This document shows positions 5,257 to 6,941 of a stretch of DNA of 6,941 bases, in pieces. The stretch's first letter is position 1; the number at the start of each line of letters is the position of its first letter. The notes under the pieces were generated by a model. The model did not search any database. It was not told the origin of the DNA and was given only the letters and a program-made list of their open reading frames with translations. Made by a program: the position numbers and the translations under genes. Source of the stretch: Verrucomicrobiales bacterium (GTDB lineage Bacteria > Verrucomicrobiota > Verrucomicrobiia > Verrucomicrobiales > V1-33); contig JAQGPD010000228.1 of the NCBI GenBank assembly GCA_028293305.1, positions 1-6,941 of the forward strand, written 5' to 3'.

Positions 5257-6941
5257 ATGCCCTCCTCCAAAGCCTCCTCCAAAGCCTCCTCCACCGTTGC
5301 CGCTTCCACCGCCCCCGGCATCCGGCCTATCAAAAAACTCATGGTGGCCAACCGGTCGGAAATCGCCATCCGCGTGATGCGCGCCGCCACGGAACTCGGC
5401 ATCCGCACCGTCGCCATTTACGCCAATGAGGACCGCTTTTGCCCACACCGTTTCAAAGCGGACGAGGCCTATCAACTCGACGCCTCCAAGGGCCCCCTCG
5501 GAGCCTATCTTGACGTGGAGGGCATCGTCGCCCTGGCCAAGGAAAAAGGCGTGGATGCCATCCATCCAGGCTACGGTTTCCTATCCGAAAACCCGGACTT
5601 CGCCTCCGCCTGCGCCCGCGAAGGCATCCTTTTCATCGGTCCGGACGCCAAGGTTCTCGACCGCATGGGCGACAAAACCGCCGCCCGCGCCGTCGCGGAA
5701 AAACTGAAAGTCCCCACCCTCCAAGGCACGGAGGAACCCGTCGACGAACGCAAGGAAGCCCTCACTGCCGCCCAAAAAATCGGTTTCCCCCTCATCATCA
5801 AAGCCGCTTTCGGAGGCGGCGGCCGCGGCATGCGCGTCGTGCGCGAAGCCAAGGACCTCGACTCCCTCCTGGACGAAGCCCAGACCGAGGCCAAACGCGC
5901 CTTCGGCAACGGCGCGGTGTTTTTGGAAAAATTCGTCGGCAAAGCCAAACACATCGAAGTCCAGATCCTCGCCGACAAACACGGCCACGTCCTCCACCTC
6001 CACGAGCGCGATTGCTCGGTCCAGCGCCGCCACCAGAAAGTCATCGAGCAGGCTCCCAGCTACGGCATTGATCAAAAAATCATCGACGCCCTCTGCGCCT
6101 CCGCCGTGGAGATCGCCAAAGCCGTGGACTACACCCACGCCGGCACCGTGGAATACCTCGTCGATGTGGAAAGCGGCGAGTGGTTCTTCATCGAGATGAA
6201 CCCCCGCATCCAGGTGGAGCACACCGTCACCGAGGAAGTCACCGGCATTGATATTGTCCGCAGCCAGATCCTCATCGCCCAGGGCTATCAACTCCACGAG
6301 GAACCGCTCGGCCTGCCCGCGCAGGACAAAATCGAGAAGAGCGGATTCGCCATTCAATGCCGCATCACCACCGAGGATCCCGCCAACAATTTCACCCCCG
6401 ACTTCGGCAAGATCCTGACCTACCGCAGCGCCGGCGGTTTCGGCGTCCGCCTTGATGGCGCCCTCGGCACCAACAACGCCGTCATCACCCCCTACTACGA
6501 CTCCATGCTCGTCAAGGTGACTTGTTATGGCCGCACCTACGAGCAAAGCCTCAACCGCATGGACCGCGCCCTCCGCGAGTTCCGCATCCGCGGCGTGAAG
6601 ACGAACATTCCCTTCCTGGAAAACGTTATTTCCAATCCCGTCTTCCGCGCCGGCGAGGCCACCACGCGCTTCATCGACACCAATCCGCAGCTCTTCCAAT
6701 TCGAAAACCGCAAGGACCGCGCCACCAAACTCCTCAGCTACCTCGCGGACGTCACCGTCAACGGCAACCCCAACGCCAAAGGCTGGAAACCCTCCAAACC
6801 CTTCACGTCGCCCGCCATTCCAAAGGCCCACGACTTCGCCGTCGCCACCCCGCCCGCCGCCGGCACGAAACAGCTCCTAACCGAACTCGGACCGGAGAAA
6901 TTCGCCCAGTGGATCACCAAACAGGACCGACTTCTTCTAAC
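5257..6941 (+). CDS. pyc: Pyruvate carboxylase, N-terminal part (biotin carboxylase domain), cut by window end
   Basis: The frame is open from ATG 5257 to the window end: 561 codons and no stop. It encodes the biotin carboxylase half of pyruvate carboxylase, which uses ATP and bicarbonate to carboxylate biotin; the full enzyme makes oxaloacetate from pyruvate in the cytosol. Motifs in order are MVANRSEIAIRV (29-40), HPGYGFLSEN (103-112), MGDKTAAR (137-144), the ATP-grasp loop AAFGGGGRGMRVV (183-195), ERDCSVQRRHQKVIEQAPS (250-268), FIEMNPRIQVEHTVTE (311-326) and LDGALGTNNAVITPYYDSML (399-418). After the domain, GEATTRFIDTNPQLFQF (466-482) and RDRATKLL-like KDRATKLLSYLADVTVNG (486-503) are the linker typical of pyruvate carboxylase rather than of AccC or propionyl-CoA carboxylase. 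The carboxyltransferase and biotin domains lie beyond the edge. The first 28 residues are a Ser/Ala/Lys-rich extension; ATG 5341 is an alternative start. Neither start has a Shine-Dalgarno. Confidence 0.94.
   Translation, partial: MPSSKASSKASSTVAASTAPGIRPIKKLMVANRSEIAIRVMRAATELGIRTVAIYANEDRFCPHRFKADEAYQLDASKGPLGAYLDVEGIVALAKEKGVDAIHPGYGFLSENPDFASACAREGILFIGPDAKVLDRMGDKTAARAVAEKLKVPTLQGTEEPVDERKEALTAAQKIGFPLIIKAAFGGGGRGMRVVREAKDLDSLLDEAQTEAKRAFGNGAVFLEKFVGKAKHIEVQILADKHGHVLHLHERDCSVQRRHQKVIEQAPSYGIDQKIIDALCASAVEIAKAVDYTHAGTVEYLVDVESGEWFFIEMNPRIQVEHTVTEEVTGIDIVRSQILIAQGYQLHEEPLGLPAQDKIEKSGFAIQCRITTEDPANNFTPDFGKILTYRSAGGFGVRLDGALGTNNAVITPYYDSMLVKVTCYGRTYEQSLNRMDRALREFRIRGVKTNIPFLENVISNPVFRAGEATTRFIDTNPQLFQFENRKDRATKLLSYLADVTVNGNPNAKGWKPSKPFTSPAIPKAHDFAVATPPAAGTKQLLTELGPEKFAQWITKQDRLLL
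5261..5293 (+). repeat. 12-bp tandem repeat at the start of pyc
   Basis: CCTCCTCCAAAG is repeated exactly at 5261-5272 and 5273-5284, then partly (CCTCCTCCA) at 5285-5293, about 2.75 copies. The unit is four codons long, so copy changes keep the frame; it encodes the Ser-Ser-Lys-Ala repeats of the N-terminal extension. Confidence 0.85.

Noticed and set aside
5581..6831. A 416-residue minus-strand frame opposite pyruvate carboxylase
   Set aside because: Its Gly/Ala/Asp/Val-rich composition mirrors the C-ending codons of the plus strand, and the plus frame carries all biotin carboxylase motifs.
1..6941. A CRISPR array or rRNA gene
   Set aside because: No regularly spaced repeats of 23-40 bp with uniform spacers and no rRNA-like stretches were seen.

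Overview
The window comes from a GC-rich bacterial chromosome. Most genes use C- or G-ending codons and have poor or no Shine-Dalgarno sequences. That style, plus the mix of an FtsX-type permease, a NitT/TauT-type ATPase, a solitary MoxR ATPase and a single-chain type pyruvate carboxylase, suggests something like Verrucomicrobiota. This is only an inference from composition and gene style, because no marker gene is present.

Layout from left to right. (1) Positions 2-1234, plus strand: the C-terminal end of an FtsX/YbbP-like ABC permease, then a complete ABC ATPase of the nitrate/sulfonate/taurine class. (2) Positions 1235-1742: about 500 bp without a convincing gene. It holds short repeats, a long inverted repeat followed by a T-tract on the minus strand (a terminator-like structure or remnant element), and a perfect TATAAT box ahead of the next gene. 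(3) Positions 1743-3095, plus strand: a MoxR-family AAA+ ATPase and a small three-helix membrane protein that I do not recognise. (4) Positions 3246-5050, minus strand: a two-gene cassette made of an SMC/OLD-like ABC ATPase and, coupled by a GTGA overlap, a DUF4276 protein that looks like a Toprim-type nuclease partner. (5) Positions 5257-6941, plus strand: the N-terminal 561 codons of pyruvate carboxylase, cut by the window end.

The most interesting part is the minus-strand cassette. Its two genes are visibly less GC-rich than the genes on both sides, lie in the opposite orientation, and sit as a compact insert between housekeeping-type genes. ATPase-plus-Toprim pairs include known anti-phage systems (OLD, Gabija GajA, PARIS AriA/AriB). 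This pair has the architecture of a split OLD/PARIS-like system in which the effector is DUF4276 rather than DUF4435. Its function is inferred, not shown.

The remaining genes do not form one pathway. Pyruvate carboxylase is anaplerotic (pyruvate to oxaloacetate), the ABC genes are transport related, and MoxR is a chaperone-like ATPase whose usual DUF58/VWA partners are not in the window.
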